From CALNYS01 sp942490855 (GTDB lineage Bacteria > Planctomycetota > Phycisphaerae > Phycisphaerales > UBA1924), in NCBI GenBank assembly GCA_942490855.1, contig CALNYS010000004.1:1302001-1366000 (forward strand): a stretch of DNA of 64,000 bases, read 5' to 3'. A model generated the notes under the pieces. The model saw nothing but the letters and a program-made list of their open reading frames with translations, was not told the DNA's origin and did no database searches. A program made the position numbers and the translations under genes. Positions 34,654 through 44,340 of the stretch are shown here, one piece after another. How positions within the stretch are numbered: position 1 is the first letter of the stretch; every line of letters begins with the position of its first letter.

Positions 34654-35493
34654 ATGGCCGAGACAACGATCAGCAGAAACTGGCTGGCGAAGATGCTGCT
34701 CTTCATCGCCGCCTTCGTCGGGCTTGGGATCTGGGGGCTTGTCGACGCGCTCGTCGTTTACCCCGCCCGCGGCGCGGCCTACGCCGAGTACGCCGAGTTC
34801 AAGTACCTCGACTCCCTCGAATCCACCGGCGAGATCCTGCGCGCAAGCGTTGACGACCCGGCGGGCGAGCTCGAGCGCTTCGGCGAGAGCCGGCGACGCG
34901 ATCTCAGCGAGGAGCTGGCGGCGCTCCCCGCCGACAGCAGCGCCCGCGCCCGCGTCGCGGCGCAGCTCAACCAGTACACCTGGCTCTCTGCCCTGGACAT
35001 CATCGGGCGCGCGACCCCGGCGCACACCACGTTCGAGCAGCCCGGCGCACGCCTCAGCGAACTCCGCGCCGAATGGGCGACCAAAGAGCAGCCCAAGCAG
35101 CTCAGCGGGCTGGACATCCCCACGCAGTGGCTCTTCGTGGTGATCGGCTGTCTCGGCGGCGCGTGGATGGCGTTCACCGTCATGCGCGTCCTCAAGACCA
35201 AGTACCGCTTCGAGGAGAGCACCCACACGCTCACGCTGCCCTCCGGCGAGTCGTTCGCGCCCGACGAGATCGTCGAGGTGGACAAGCGCAAGTGGGACAA
35301 GTTCTTCGTGACGGTCAAACTCCAGAACGGCGAGACGCACAAGCTGGACCTGCTCCGCTTCCAGCCCCTCGAGGAGTGGATCCTCGCGATGGAGAAGCTC
35401 TCGCCCAACTACGAGCCGCCCGAAGAGACCGTCGAGGACGACAGCGCCGCCGAGAACGCCGCGCCGGAATCCGACACGCCGCCTTCCGCCTAA
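34654..35493 (+). CDS. Membrane protein with cytoplasmic tail, unknown function
   Basis: 279 residues. Two transmembrane helices (about 13-35 and 155-178) enclose a non-cytoplasmic region of about 120 residues; the C-terminal part (ESTHTLTLPSGESFAPDEIVEVDKRKWDKFFVTVKLQNG) looks like a small PH-like beta domain, followed by an acidic tail. The beta region resembles bacterial PH domain (DUF304-type) modules, but I would not name it. The DUF456 gene follows 21 bases later, probably in the same transcript. Confidence 0.74.
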   Translation: MAETTISRNWLAKMLLFIAAFVGLGIWGLVDALVVYPARGAAYAEYAEFKYLDSLESTGEILRASVDDPAGELERFGESRRRDLSEELAALPADSSARARVAAQLNQYTWLSALDIIGRATPAHTTFEQPGARLSELRAEWATKEQPKQLSGLDIPTQWLFVVIGCLGGAWMAFTVMRVLKTKYRFEESTHTLTLPSGESFAPDEIVEVDKRKWDKFFVTVKLQNGETHKLDLLRFQPLEEWILAMEKLSPNYEPPEETVEDDSAAENAAPESDTPPSA

Positions 35494-35514
35494 CGCCCGT
35501 GTGAGGGCGTCTTC

Positions 35515-36033
35515 TTGAGCGTGATCGAGTTCATCCTTGCATCGGTGTTCGTGCTGCTGACGTTCGCGTCGGTGGTGCTTGTCGTCGCGAGCCTGCCGGG
35601 CGTGTGGATGCTCGCCCTGGCGTCGGTGGTCGTGCAGGCGATCTGGCCCGATGTTCTCGGGTGGTGGGTCGTAGGCGCGGCGCTCGCGGGCGCGGTGCTC
35701 GCCGAGATCACCGACCTGGTGGCGGGCGCGGCGGGCGCGAAGGCGGCCGGCGGCTCGAAGAGCGCGGCGCTGGGCGCGACGATCGGCGCGATCGCGGGCG
35801 CGATCCTCGGCACGGTCTTCCTGCTCGTCCCGGTGCTGGGCACGATTGTCGGCGCGGTGGTGGGCGCGGGGCTTGGCGCCGGGCTCGTCGAGCGGGGGGT
35901 GCACCAGAAGAAGTGGGGCGACTCCGTGCGCGTGGCGCGGGGCGCCGCCTCGGGGCGCATGATGGCGATCATCCTCAAGGGGACGCTCGCGGTGGTGGTC
36001 GGGGTGACGCTCGTCGTCGCGAGCCTCGTGTGA
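35515..36033 (+). CDS. DUF456 family membrane protein
   Basis: 172 residues from a TTG start with GAGGG 7 bases upstream. Three or four hydrophobic helices and Gly/Ala-rich loops (GATIGAIAGAILGTVF, GAVVGAGLGAGLVE) match DUF456, a small membrane protein family of unknown role. The Lys-rich HQKKWGDSVRVARGA segment is the usual cytoplasmic loop. Tail-to-tail with the glycogen phosphorylase gene. Confidence 0.85.
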   Translation: MSVIEFILASVFVLLTFASVVLVVASLPGVWMLALASVVVQAIWPDVLGWWVVGAALAGAVLAEITDLVAGAAGAKAAGGSKSAALGATIGAIAGAILGTVFLLVPVLGTIVGAVVGAGLGAGLVERGVHQKKWGDSVRVARGAASGRMMAIILKGTLAVVVGVTLVVASLV

Positions 36034-36046
36034 GCGACGCCCGGGG

Positions 36047-38670
36047 TTAGGCGGTGGCGCCCGCGTGCTCGGGCGCGCGGTCGGATTCCCACGTGATGAG
36101 ACCGGGGATAAAGGGCGTGGCGAGGCGGTCGTCGCTGGGGATCACCCGGACCGAGAAGCCGCAGCGCCCGGCCGAGCTGGGGACGAAGACGCCGCTGAAC
36201 TCGTGGCGCCCGTTCCCGAGATCCTTTTCAGCGCGGAGGGTGACGGTCTCGGAGTCGACGAGGTCGCCGACGCCGGTCTGGCGCCCGTGGAAGACCTGCA
36301 CGCTGACCTCGTCGGGCGTGAGGGCGCCCAGCGCGACGGTGGCACGGATGTCCACGCTCGTGCGGATGGGGTGCGTCGCGCCGGCGCTGGTCTCGACGTG
36401 CTCGACGCTGATGCCGTCCCAGTGGTCGCGCCAGCGCCCGACCTGCGCCGCGAGCCCCTTGGCCTCGCGGAGGTGGTCCTTGACGAGGCGCGTGCCGACG
36501 CGGTGCGCTTCGAGGTAGTACTGCGTGGCGTAGTCGCCCACCATGCGGTTGGTGTTGAAGCTCGGGGTGAGCGTGGCGATGCAGCGCTTCATGCGCTCGA
36601 CCCAGGCGCGGGGGATGCCCGACTCGTCGCGCCCGAAGAACTCGGGGAGGATCTGGCGCTCGAGGAGGTCAAAGAGCGCGCGGCTCTCGATGGTGTCGGC
36701 CTGCTCGGAGTCGTGGTACGCCTCGCCGCGACCGATCGCGAAGCCCAGCTCGGGGCTGTACGCCTCGTCCCACCAGCCGTCGAGGATGGAGACGTTGAGG
36801 ACGCCGTTCATCGCGGCCTTCATGCCCGAGGTGCCCGAGGCCTCCATGCCGCGGCGCGGGGTGTTGAGCCAGATGTCGCAGCCCTGCGTCAGTCGGCGCC
36901 CGATGTGCATGTCGTAGTCTTCAATGAAGTGGATGCGGTCGCGCTTCCCGGCGTCCTCAGCAAAGCGGATGAGGTCGCGGATGAGCTCCTTGCCGGGCCC
37001 GTCGGCGGGGTGCGACTTGCCCGCGATGAGGAACTGCACGGGGCGCTCCTCGTTCGTGAGCAGGGCGTGCAGGCGCTCGCGGTCGCGCAGCAGCAGCGTG
37101 GCTCGCTTGTACGTCGCGAAGCGCCGGGCGAAGCCGATGGTCAGCGCGTTGGGGTCGAGGAGGCCGTCAACGGCGCGCACCTGCGTGTTGTTCGCGCCGC
37201 GGTCGCGGAGTTGCCTGCGGACCTTCTGCCGCGCCCATGTCACAAGGTCCTCGCGCTTCTTCGAGTGGATGGACCACAGCTCCTCGTCGGGGATGTCCTG
37301 CACGTCGGTCCACACGCTGTGGTCGGAGGGGTCTTCCTGCCACGCCTGCCCGAGGTAGCGGTCGAAGAGCTCGCGCAGCTCGGGGGAGATCCACGTGCGG
37401 GTGTGCACGCCGTTGGTGACGTGCCCGATGGGGACGTCGCTGACGGGCGTCTGCGGCCAGACGCGCTGCCACATGTGGCGGCTCACGACGCCGTGGAGCT
37501 TGCTGACGCCGTTGTGGTACGCGCTGGTGCGCAGGGCGAGGACGGCCATCGAGAAGAACTCGTTGGAATCGAAGACGTTCTCGCGCCCGAGCGAGAGCAG
37601 GCCGTCCATGTCGAGCCCGACACCCTCGATCGTGTGACCGAGGTACTTCTTGACGAGCTCGGGGCTGAAGCGGTCGATGCCCGCGGGCACCGGGGTGTGC
37701 GTGGTGAAGACGTGCTGGGAGGAGGCGGCCTGGCGGGCCTCGTCGAAGCTCGCGCCGCTCTCCTCGCGGAACTCGCGGATGCGCTCGAGCGCGAGGAACG
37801 CGGAGTGGCCCTCGTTCATGTGGAAGACGGTCGCGTCTTCGCCCACGGCGCGCAGGCGCGCACGCCGCCGACGCCGAGGATGATCTCCTGCTGGATGCGC
37901 GTCTCGACGTCCCCGCCGTAGAGGTTGCGGGTGATCTCCCGGTCCTTGACGTCGTTCTCGGGCATGTTCGTGTCGAGCAGGTACAGCGGGACGCGCCCGA
38001 CTTCGACCTTCCAGATGCCCGCGGACACGGCGCGACCGGCGAGCTCGACCTGCACGCGCAGCTGCTCGCCCGTCTTCTCGTCGAACATGCGGCGCACCGG
38101 CTGGGTCGCGGGGTCGAGCTCGGGGTAGGTCTCCTGCTGCCAGCCGTCGGAAGAGACGTACTGGTGGAAGTACCCGTTGCGGTAGAGCAGCCCGACGCCG
38201 ACGAGCGGGAGCCCGAGCTCGGAGGCGGACTTGAGGTGGTCGCCCGCGAGGATGCCCAGGCCGCCCGAGTAGATCTGGAAGCACTCGGTCATGCCGAACT
38301 CGGCGCAGAAGTACGCGACGCGGAAGGGCGTGGTGGTGTTCTCGGCGATCTTCGGGTGGTTGCGCTGGAACCAGCCGGGCTTGACGGTGTGCGCCTCGAG
38401 GGCGGCGACGGTCTGGGTGAGCGAGTGGACGTAGGTCGGGTCTGCGGCGGCGCGTTCGATCTTCTCCTGATCGACGAGCGAGAGCATCCGCACCGGGTTG
38501 TGCCCGCACTGGCGCCACAGGTCGCGGTCGAGGCGACGGAAGAGCTCGACGGCCTCGGGGCGCCAGGTCCACCAGAGGTTGTGGGCGATGTCGTGCAGCG
38601 GTTCGAGAGCCTCGGGGAGGCTGGGGACCACGCGGAAGGTGTGGATGTTGGCTTGGCCGGCGTGCAGCAT
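36047..38670 (-). pseudogene. glgP: Alpha-glucan (glycogen) phosphorylase, frameshifted
   Basis: A complete GT35-type phosphorylase split into two frames. The start frame (38670 to about 37857) gives the N-terminal region typical of the short bacterial class (LHDIAHNLWWTWRPEAVELF, AEFGMTECFQIYSGGLGILAGDH). The second frame (about 37857 to 36047) carries EGHSAF, the pyridoxal-phosphate region SGTSGMKAAMNGVLN and the C-terminus. One missing G in the CGCGC repeat near 37858 explains the break; restored, the protein has 874 residues with continuous similarity. The enzyme releases glucose 1-phosphate from glycogen. The deletion could be real or an assembly error. MurJ lies 75 bases upstream. Confidence 0.85.
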
Positions 38671-38745
38671 CGGGCGCCCCTATCTGGGAGTGCGTCGGGA
38701 GAGTGAGAGCGTCTCGGGCGCTATCGGAGGGATTGACGGGGCAGT

Positions 38746-40365
38746 TTATCCGAGCTTCGCAGCGCCCCGAGAGAGGAGCAGGCGGAGCTCCGGGCGACGG
38801 AGGGCCGCCGCGAGCGCGAGATAGACGCCGCCGCCCACGACGATAGCGCCCCCGAGGCGGACGGCGCTGCCGCCCCAGCCGCCCGGGAGGGCCGACAGCG
38901 CGTCGAGGCCTTCCTGGAGCCCGAGCACGCACCCGCCCATAACCAGCGTGAGCACGAGCCCCGTCGGGCTGAACCACCCGGCCCCGAGCGGGCGCCCGCT
39001 CGCGCGTCGCCACAGCGCCGCGAGGAGGAGGAACTGCCCGGCGCCGCACAGCGCCGTCGAGACCGCCAGCCCCGCCTCGCCCAGGGACCAGATGAGCGCG
39101 AGGTTGAGGGCGACGTTGACCCCGACCATCAGCAGCGAGACGCGCATGGGGGTTGTGGTGTCGCCCAGGGCGTAGTACGCGCGGGTGAGCGTGTGGTTGG
39201 CGATGTACGCCCACACGCCGGCCGCGTACGCCGCGAGGACGAAGCTGACGCGCCGCACGCTCGCGTCGTCGAACAGCCCGCCGGCGTAGATCACCGCGGT
39301 GAGGTCGTCGCGCACCAGCACGAGCCCGAGGGTCGCGGGGAGCCCGATAAAGAAGGAGAGGCGCAGCCCGTCGCGCAGCGTCGAGTCGAACGCGCCGGGG
39401 TCTTTCGCCTGGCGTGCCAGCAGCGGGAAGACGGCCGTCGCGAGCGCGATGCCGAAGACGCCCAGCGGGAACTGGTAGAGGCGCGAGGCGAAAAAGAGCG
39501 CGGCGTTCGATTGCTCGTCGAGCGGGTAGTCGAGCACGCCGGCGAAGGGGAGCGTGATCGTTGTGCCCACGAGGACGGGCCAGCTCGCGATCAGCCCGTC
39601 GAGGAGCGTGTTGATCTGGAGGGCGCCGAGGCCCACGATCACGGGCGCGGTGCGCTTGAGCGTGCGCACGACGGGGGCACGCGCGCCGGTCATCACGCGC
39701 GTCCATCCCGCGAACTCTCGCGCGGCGGAGAGGGACCAGGCGATCTGGAGCGCGCCGGCGATCAGGATGCCGCCGGCCGCGCTGTACGCGGCGTCCTCGA
39801 GATCGGCCCCGCTGAGGACCTTCCAGAGGAGGACCCCGCCGATGATGCAGAGGTTGAGGATCACGGGGGCCGCGGCGGTGGGGGCGAAGCGCCCGTGGGT
39901 CTGGAGGATCCCTCCGATGAGCGCGGTGACGCAGACCATGGGGGCAAAGGGCAGCAGGACCATCGCGAGGGTGATGGCGAGGTCGCCCGATTGTCCCATC
40001 GGCGTGAGCGTGAGGAGGGCGATGAGGACGAGCTCGCCGGCGATCGCGAGGACGCTGAGGAACGCGATGGTCAGCCCGAGCATGGCGCTGGCGTAGCGGT
40101 CGGCGGCGGCGCGGTCCTCTTCGAGGAGGCGGGTGTACTCGGGGATGAACGCGCCGGTGAGGGCGCCCTCGCCGAAGAGGCGGCGGGCGAGGTTGGGCAG
40201 GAGGAAGGCGAAGGCGAATGCGGACCAGACGGCGCCGGCGCCGAAGACGCGGGAGCAGAGGGCGTCGCGGGCGAGCCCGAAGAGGCGTGAGAGGAGGGTG
40301 ACGCCGGCGACGACGCGGGCCGCGCCGACGAATCCGCGGTCTGTGGTGTCGCGCGCGGGGGTCAC
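38746..40365 (-). CDS. murJ: Lipid II flippase MurJ
   Basis: 539 residues with about 14 transmembrane helices. The MurJ/MviN signature appears near the N-terminus (LLSRLFGLARD, LLPNLARRLFGEGALTGAFIP) and a further conserved segment is SRLYQFPLGVFGIALATAVFP. The family flips lipid II across the inner membrane for peptidoglycan synthesis. The presence of murJ shows a peptidoglycan pathway in this organism. Transcribed towards the glycogen phosphorylase gene; ATG at 40365. Confidence 0.95.
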   Translation of the reverse strand: MTPARDTTDRGFVGAARVVAGVTLLSRLFGLARDALCSRVFGAGAVWSAFAFAFLLPNLARRLFGEGALTGAFIPEYTRLLEEDRAAADRYASAMLGLTIAFLSVLAIAGELVLIALLTLTPMGQSGDLAITLAMVLLPFAPMVCVTALIGGILQTHGRFAPTAAAPVILNLCIIGGVLLWKVLSGADLEDAAYSAAGGILIAGALQIAWSLSAAREFAGWTRVMTGARAPVVRTLKRTAPVIVGLGALQINTLLDGLIASWPVLVGTTITLPFAGVLDYPLDEQSNAALFFASRLYQFPLGVFGIALATAVFPLLARQAKDPGAFDSTLRDGLRLSFFIGLPATLGLVLVRDDLTAVIYAGGLFDDASVRRVSFVLAAYAAGVWAYIANHTLTRAYYALGDTTTPMRVSLLMVGVNVALNLALIWSLGEAGLAVSTALCGAGQFLLLAALWRRASGRPLGAGWFSPTGLVLTLVMGGCVLGLQEGLDALSALPGGWGGSAVRLGGAIVVGGGVYLALAAALRRPELRLLLSRGAAKLG

Positions 40366-40400
40366 GGGGGACGAGCATACGCCCGCGCGCGCGCCGGCGC

Positions 40401-40435
40401 AAAAAAGAAGCCCCCCGCCGGCGAGCGGCGGGGGG
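40401..40435 (-). terminator. Terminator of the PEP-CTERM gene
   Basis: Reverse strand: CCCCCCGCCG, 5-base loop, CGGCGGGGGG, then CTTCTTTTTT (A run 40401-40406). Confidence 0.88.
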
Positions 40436-40513
40436 TGTGTAGATTGAGCAACGTTCTAGGGGTAGGAAGTGTGAACCGGGGGGAGTGAATCCCCGGTTGG
40501 AGAGACTCGTGTC

Positions 40514-41119
40514 TTATCGACGGCGACGCGAGGCGCTCAGGCCCGCGAGACCGAAGAGAGCGGCGGCGCCGGGGGCGGGGATGGGGTCCCCGTCGATGCG
40601 GACGCTGTAGACCCGGCTGCCCGCGTCGGTGGTGAAGGTCTTCTCGGTGATGGTGTCGAGGCCGTTGGTCGCGAGACCGCTGTCGCCGACGCCGAAGGTG
40701 CCTTCGAGATCGCGGAACGAGCGCTGCCAGCGGGCGCCGCCGTCGGCGTCCGAGGTCATGATGAGGTAGTACTCGCCCGCGTCGACGCTGACGCCGGTGG
40801 CGTCGAGGGTCATCCAGGCAAAGCCGCTGCTGACTTCGACGTCGGTGGCGGACCAGACGATGTCGAATTCGTCGTCCGCTTCATCGCCCACGTTGGTGGC
40901 GAGGAAGAGGTTGAAACCGTCACCCGCCGCGCTGACCGCGATGGAGTTGAGGTTGAACGACTCGGTGAAGTTGACCCGCTGCATCAGGTGCAGGGTGTCG
41001 TTCGCGGGGTGGGCGTTGGACCCGGCCCCGGTGTTGTCCGTGTTGACGATCATGGCCGCGTTGGAAGCGGCGGCGACGCCGAGCGCGAGCCCGGCGATCG
41101 CGAGGGTTCGTGTCTTCAT
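40514..41119 (-). CDS. PEP-CTERM-like exported protein
   Basis: 201 residues. Signal peptide MKTRTLAIAGLALGVAAASNAA, a beta-sandwich body with NFTESFNLNSIAVSAAGDGFNLFL and GEYYLIMTSDADGGARW, and the sorting tail IPAPGAAALFGLAGLSASRRRR. The layout (choice-of-anchor type secreted protein) is like the gene at 17198-17920; both have a GAGGAGTCAGAGA sequence before the start. Sorting presumably depends on an exosortase elsewhere. It ends at a strong terminator and is transcribed alone. Confidence 0.86.
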   Translation of the reverse strand: MKTRTLAIAGLALGVAAASNAAMIVNTDNTGAGSNAHPANDTLHLMQRVNFTESFNLNSIAVSAAGDGFNLFLATNVGDEADDEFDIVWSATDVEVSSGFAWMTLDATGVSVDAGEYYLIMTSDADGGARWQRSFRDLEGTFGVGDSGLATNGLDTITEKTFTTDAGSRVYSVRIDGDPIPAPGAAALFGLAGLSASRRRR

Positions 41120-41307
41120 TTCTCTCTGACTCCTCAGGACGATGAATGAGCCACGTCGCCCCGATCCCGTGCGAAGGGGGCTGGTGTCTCGCGTCCGTTT
41201 GTTATGGAGCCCGCCGTGCGAGCGGTCTCCGAATCCCTGTGCGTACGATGTATTCGTACCACGAGCCGGGGACGGCCGCAAGACGTAATTGATGATTCTG
41301 TAGTGAA

Positions 41308-41709
41308 CTAGACCGAATTCATCGTTTCAGCTGTCTGTGGTCGGATAACAATCAGCGCCAGCGCGTAGGCCGTGGCGACCCCCCCCAGATTCACAAGCCC
41401 ATCGCCGACACTGGCTTGCCTCTCGAGGACCGGGATCAGCTGCAGGCTTTCGTCGAGGATCGCGTAGGCGGCGGCCAGGAGGGCCGTCCGGGCGATGCCC
41501 CGCCGGCTCAGGGCGGGGGCGAAAAAGCCGGCTCCGAGGGCCGCGGAGGTCCAGAGAAAGAACGCGACGAAGTGGACGACCTTATCGGAACCGCGCTCGG
41601 CGCCCGGCACCGACAGGCGGGGCCAGTGCGTGGCGATCACCAGCGCGAGGGCGTAGGCCGCGAAGAGCGCGCGGAAGAGGAGTGGGTGTTCCCGGACGTA
41701 CGCGATCAC
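41308..41709 (-). CDS. VanZ-like membrane protein
   Basis: 133 residues with four hydrophobic helices. The HWP motif in ATHWPRLS, the SDKVVHFVAFF stretch and DESLQLIPVLERQASVGDGLVN match the VanZ-like family (PF04892). Function is unknown in most members; VanZ itself confers low-level teicoplanin resistance. The start is a GTG that overlaps the stop of the parA gene by 4 bases (GTGA), so it is coupled to it. Confidence 0.82.
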   Translation of the reverse strand: MIAYVREHPLLFRALFAAYALALVIATHWPRLSVPGAERGSDKVVHFVAFFLWTSAALGAGFFAPALSRRGIARTALLAAAYAILDESLQLIPVLERQASVGDGLVNLGGVATAYALALIVIRPQTAETMNSV

Positions 41710-42605
41710 GCCGGGGCCGCGTCGCGCGCCGGCGGGATCACGATCTCGGGCTCGCCGGCCTCGCGCTGGCGTCGGCGTTCGAGCATGAGGTCCCACTCAG
41801 AAAGGAACGTGTCGCCGAGCTGCTCGTAATCGATCGCGCCCGCGAGCCCCGGGGCGTACTCGAAGATGGTCTGCCCGAAGCTGGGGCACTCGGCGAGCTT
41901 GATGTGGCGTCGGATCGCGGGGCGGTAGACGCGGGCGCCCCGCCAGGGGACGTCGTGCTCGCGGGACTGCTCGAAGAACGCTTCGAGATCCGCGACGACT
42001 TCCTTGGCGTGCTTGGTCTGGTCGTCGTGCGCGCAGAGGACGACGCCGGACACGCGGATGTCGGGGTTCACGCTGCGTGAGACGAGCTGGACGGTCTCGA
42101 GCAGCTTGCCCACGCCCTGGAGCGCGAGGAAGTGCGACTGCATCGGGACGACCACTTCCCGGGCCGCGTTGAGGGCGTTGAGCGTCAGCAGCCCGAGCGA
42201 GGGGGGGCAGTCGAAGAGGACGAACTCGAACTCGCGCCCGAGCGTTTCGAGCGCCGTGGAGAGGCGGCGGTTGCGGTCGGGCGCGTCGGAGAGCTCGGTC
42301 TCGGCCGCGGCGAGGTTCACCTCCGCGGGGAGGATGGCGAGGTTCTCCCGCGTGCGCACGACGGCGTCGGGGCACACGGAGGGGTCGAGCAGCGTGTCGT
42401 AGGAGGTGGCGTCGTCGGGTCCGGGCTCGACGCCCATGTGGATCGTCGCGTGCGCCTGGGGGTCGAGGTCCACGACGAGCGTCGGGCGCCCGCGCCGGGC
42501 GAGGGCCGCGGCGAGGTTGACGGTGGTGGTCGTCTTTCCGACGCCGCCCTTCTGGTTCAGGAGCGCGACGGTGCGGGTGAGGCGGGGTAAGGCGGGTTCG
42601 GGCAT
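41706..42605 (-). CDS. ParA family ATPase
   Basis: 299 residues. The deviant Walker A KGGVGKTTT is at about 19-27, the switch I-like DLDPQAHAT follows, and the Walker B-like FVLFDCPPSLG lies about 130-140; the overall length and C-terminal part fit ParA/Soj chromosome or cargo-positioning ATPases. ParB is not next to it (the neighbour is a VanZ-like gene), so it may be an orphan ParA that positions a protein complex rather than the chromosome; this is inference. Confidence 0.88.
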   Translation of the reverse strand: MPEPALPRLTRTVALLNQKGGVGKTTTTVNLAAALARRGRPTLVVDLDPQAHATIHMGVEPGPDDATSYDTLLDPSVCPDAVVRTRENLAILPAEVNLAAAETELSDAPDRNRRLSTALETLGREFEFVLFDCPPSLGLLTLNALNAAREVVVPMQSHFLALQGVGKLLETVQLVSRSVNPDIRVSGVVLCAHDDQTKHAKEVVADLEAFFEQSREHDVPWRGARVYRPAIRRHIKLAECPSFGQTIFEYAPGLAGAIDYEQLGDTFLSEWDLMLERRRQREAGEPEIVIPPARDAAPA

Positions 42606-42715
42606 GGGGAGATTCTAGCGGGAGGGGGGCGGTTCACGCCTGTTCTCTCGGCTTTGCCTGTCACTACACTCCCCGGCCCGGACGCGGGTCGCGCCCGATC
42701 AGCTGGAGTTGCGTC

Positions 42716-43207
42716 ATGAACCGAGCCGTCCTCGTCCTCCCTGTCCTCTTCGTGTTCTCCGCCGGGCTGCTGGGGGGCTGCACGGCCTCCCGCTGCGGGA
42801 GCGGGCTCAGCGCCGACGCCCAGCGCGAGATCGGGCACACGGCGCACGCGGCGTACGTGGACGCGATCAACACGAACGACGTCGAGACCATCATGGGCAT
42901 CCTGACTGATGACGTGGTGTTCATGGCGCCCAACGCCCCGCTGATGGAGGGCAAGGCGGCGATCCGCCCGTGGGTGGAGGGGTACGTCAACGCGTTCCGC
43001 AGCCGGTGGATCAAGACGACGCTGGAGTTCGTCGTCGCGGGAGATTGGGCGTTCGAGCAGTACTCCTACGAGTCGGCCGACACGCCCCGCGCCGGCGGCG
43101 CGACGCTCCGCGACACGGGCAAGGGCCTGATCATCTACCGGCTTGAAGACGACGGCGTGTGGCGCGTCGCCCGCGACGCGTGGAGCTCCGACCTGCCCGC
43201 GTCCTGA
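42716..43207 (+). CDS. Lipoprotein with NTF2/SnoaL-like domain
   Basis: 163 residues. Lipobox LGGC near residue 22, then a small alpha+beta barrel-like domain (AYVDAINTNDVETIMGILTDDVVFMAPNAP) matching SnoaL-like/DUF4440 proteins, whose roles range from enzyme to ligand binding. GGAG lies 7 bases before the ATG. A TACACT near 42665 could be a -10 element. Confidence 0.83.
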   Translation: MNRAVLVLPVLFVFSAGLLGGCTASRCGSGLSADAQREIGHTAHAAYVDAINTNDVETIMGILTDDVVFMAPNAPLMEGKAAIRPWVEGYVNAFRSRWIKTTLEFVVAGDWAFEQYSYESADTPRAGGATLRDTGKGLIIYRLEDDGVWRVARDAWSSDLPAS

Positions 43208-43230
43208 GTGAGCCAGCGAGAAGGGTGAAC

Positions 43231-43731
43231 TCAGCCCAGCGCGTCGAACTGGGGCGCGTAGCTGACGCGCCCGGCGTTGATCGGGAGCGCGCCTGTTGTG
43301 AACTCGATCGCTTGGAACGCGTCGCCCCCGCCGTAGGCGTCGTGGAGCGCAAAGGCCGAGGCCGGGCGGAAGCCGAAGCGGGAGTAGTAGGCGGGCTCGC
43401 CCAGCACGACGCCCCACCCGAAGCCGGCGGAGCGCGCGGCGTCGAGCGCGGCGCGGATGAGCCTGGCGGCGATCCCCCGTTCGCGATGGGAGTCTGCCAC
43501 GCACACGGGGGCGAGGCCGAAGCCTTGGTCGCCGGCGCCTGTGGTGACCGGGCTGAGCGCGACGTGCCCGACGATCGCGTGCGCCTCGACCGCAACGAGG
43601 GAGACGCTCAGGGCGCCCGCGGCGCGGAGGAGTCCGACGAGCCGCGCTTCGGCGTCGGTGGGGAAGCACGCGGTGACGAGGGCGCTGATCGCGGGGACGT
43701 CGTCGGGGTGCTCGGGGCGGATGGCGATCAT
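43231..43731 (-). CDS. GNAT family N-acetyltransferase
   Basis: 166 residues from the ATG at 43731. Typical GNAT order: IRPEHPDDVPAISAL, VGHVALSPV, GLAPVCVADSHRERGIAARLIRAALDAA (the acetyl-CoA loop) and GEPAYYSRFGFRPA, closest to YhbS-like acetyltransferases. Substrate unknown. Convergent with the NTF2-like lipoprotein gene; sequence upstream of 43731 is not conserved. Confidence 0.86.
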   Translation of the reverse strand: MIAIRPEHPDDVPAISALVTACFPTDAEARLVGLLRAAGALSVSLVAVEAHAIVGHVALSPVTTGAGDQGFGLAPVCVADSHRERGIAARLIRAALDAARSAGFGWGVVLGEPAYYSRFGFRPASAFALHDAYGGGDAFQAIEFTTGALPINAGRVSYAPQFDALG

Positions 43732-43848
43732 CGGCGGGAGCCTAGGTGGAAACGTGTCGTGTCGCACGGGCTTGCGCGGCGGCATAGATTGGGTTTCCGT
43801 TCTCGTGAACTCAACCGCGGGCGTCTCGCGCCGCTCGAAGGGAAACGC

Positions 43849-44253
43849 ATGTCTTCATCGAACCTCGACGTGGTCCGCGGGATCTACGACGCCTTCGCGT
43901 CGGGCGACGTGGAGGGGGTCCTCGCTCGCTTCTCCCCCGACATCGTGTGGAATGAGGCCGAGAGCTTCCCGTACGCCGACGGCAACCCGTACGTCGGGCC
44001 GCAGGCCGTGCTCGAGGGTGTGTTCGCCCGTTGCGTCGGGGAGTGGGACGGCTTCGGCGTGGAGGTCGAGGAGATCATCGACGCCGGGGACACGGTCGTG
44101 GCGCTGGGGCGCTACGTGGGGACGCACAAGGAGACGGGGCGGGCACAGCGGACGCAGATCGCCCACGTCTGGCGGCTCGCCGACGGGGTGGTGGTTCGCT
44201 TCCAGCAGCACGCCGACACGCTGCACGTGGCGCGGGTGTCCGGGGCGGTCTGA
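43849..44253 (+). CDS. NTF2/SnoaL-like protein
   Basis: 134 residues. LDVVRGIYDAFASGDVEGVLARFSPDIVWNE and RTQIAHVWRLADGVVVRFQQHADT are the SnoaL-like (ketosteroid isomerase-related) pattern. No signal peptide, so cytoplasmic. AAGGGA precedes the ATG at 43849. TAGATT at 43786 is a possible -10. Function cannot be read from the fold. Confidence 0.85.
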   Translation: MSSSNLDVVRGIYDAFASGDVEGVLARFSPDIVWNEAESFPYADGNPYVGPQAVLEGVFARCVGEWDGFGVEVEEIIDAGDTVVALGRYVGTHKETGRAQRTQIAHVWRLADGVVVRFQQHADTLHVARVSGAV

Positions 44254-44340
44254 GCCGGAACAATCAGCGTCGGGGGGCGGCGCCGCCGTACACTGGCGGC
44301 GTTCGTTCTGATGCACACATCCAATCGCAGGAGGCCCCCG

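Noticed and set aside
38671..40402. Continuation of the phosphorylase C-terminal frame leftward through the murJ region
   Set aside because: Arg/Pro-rich translation without similarity, fully opposed to or out of frame with murJ; a GC-rich artefact.
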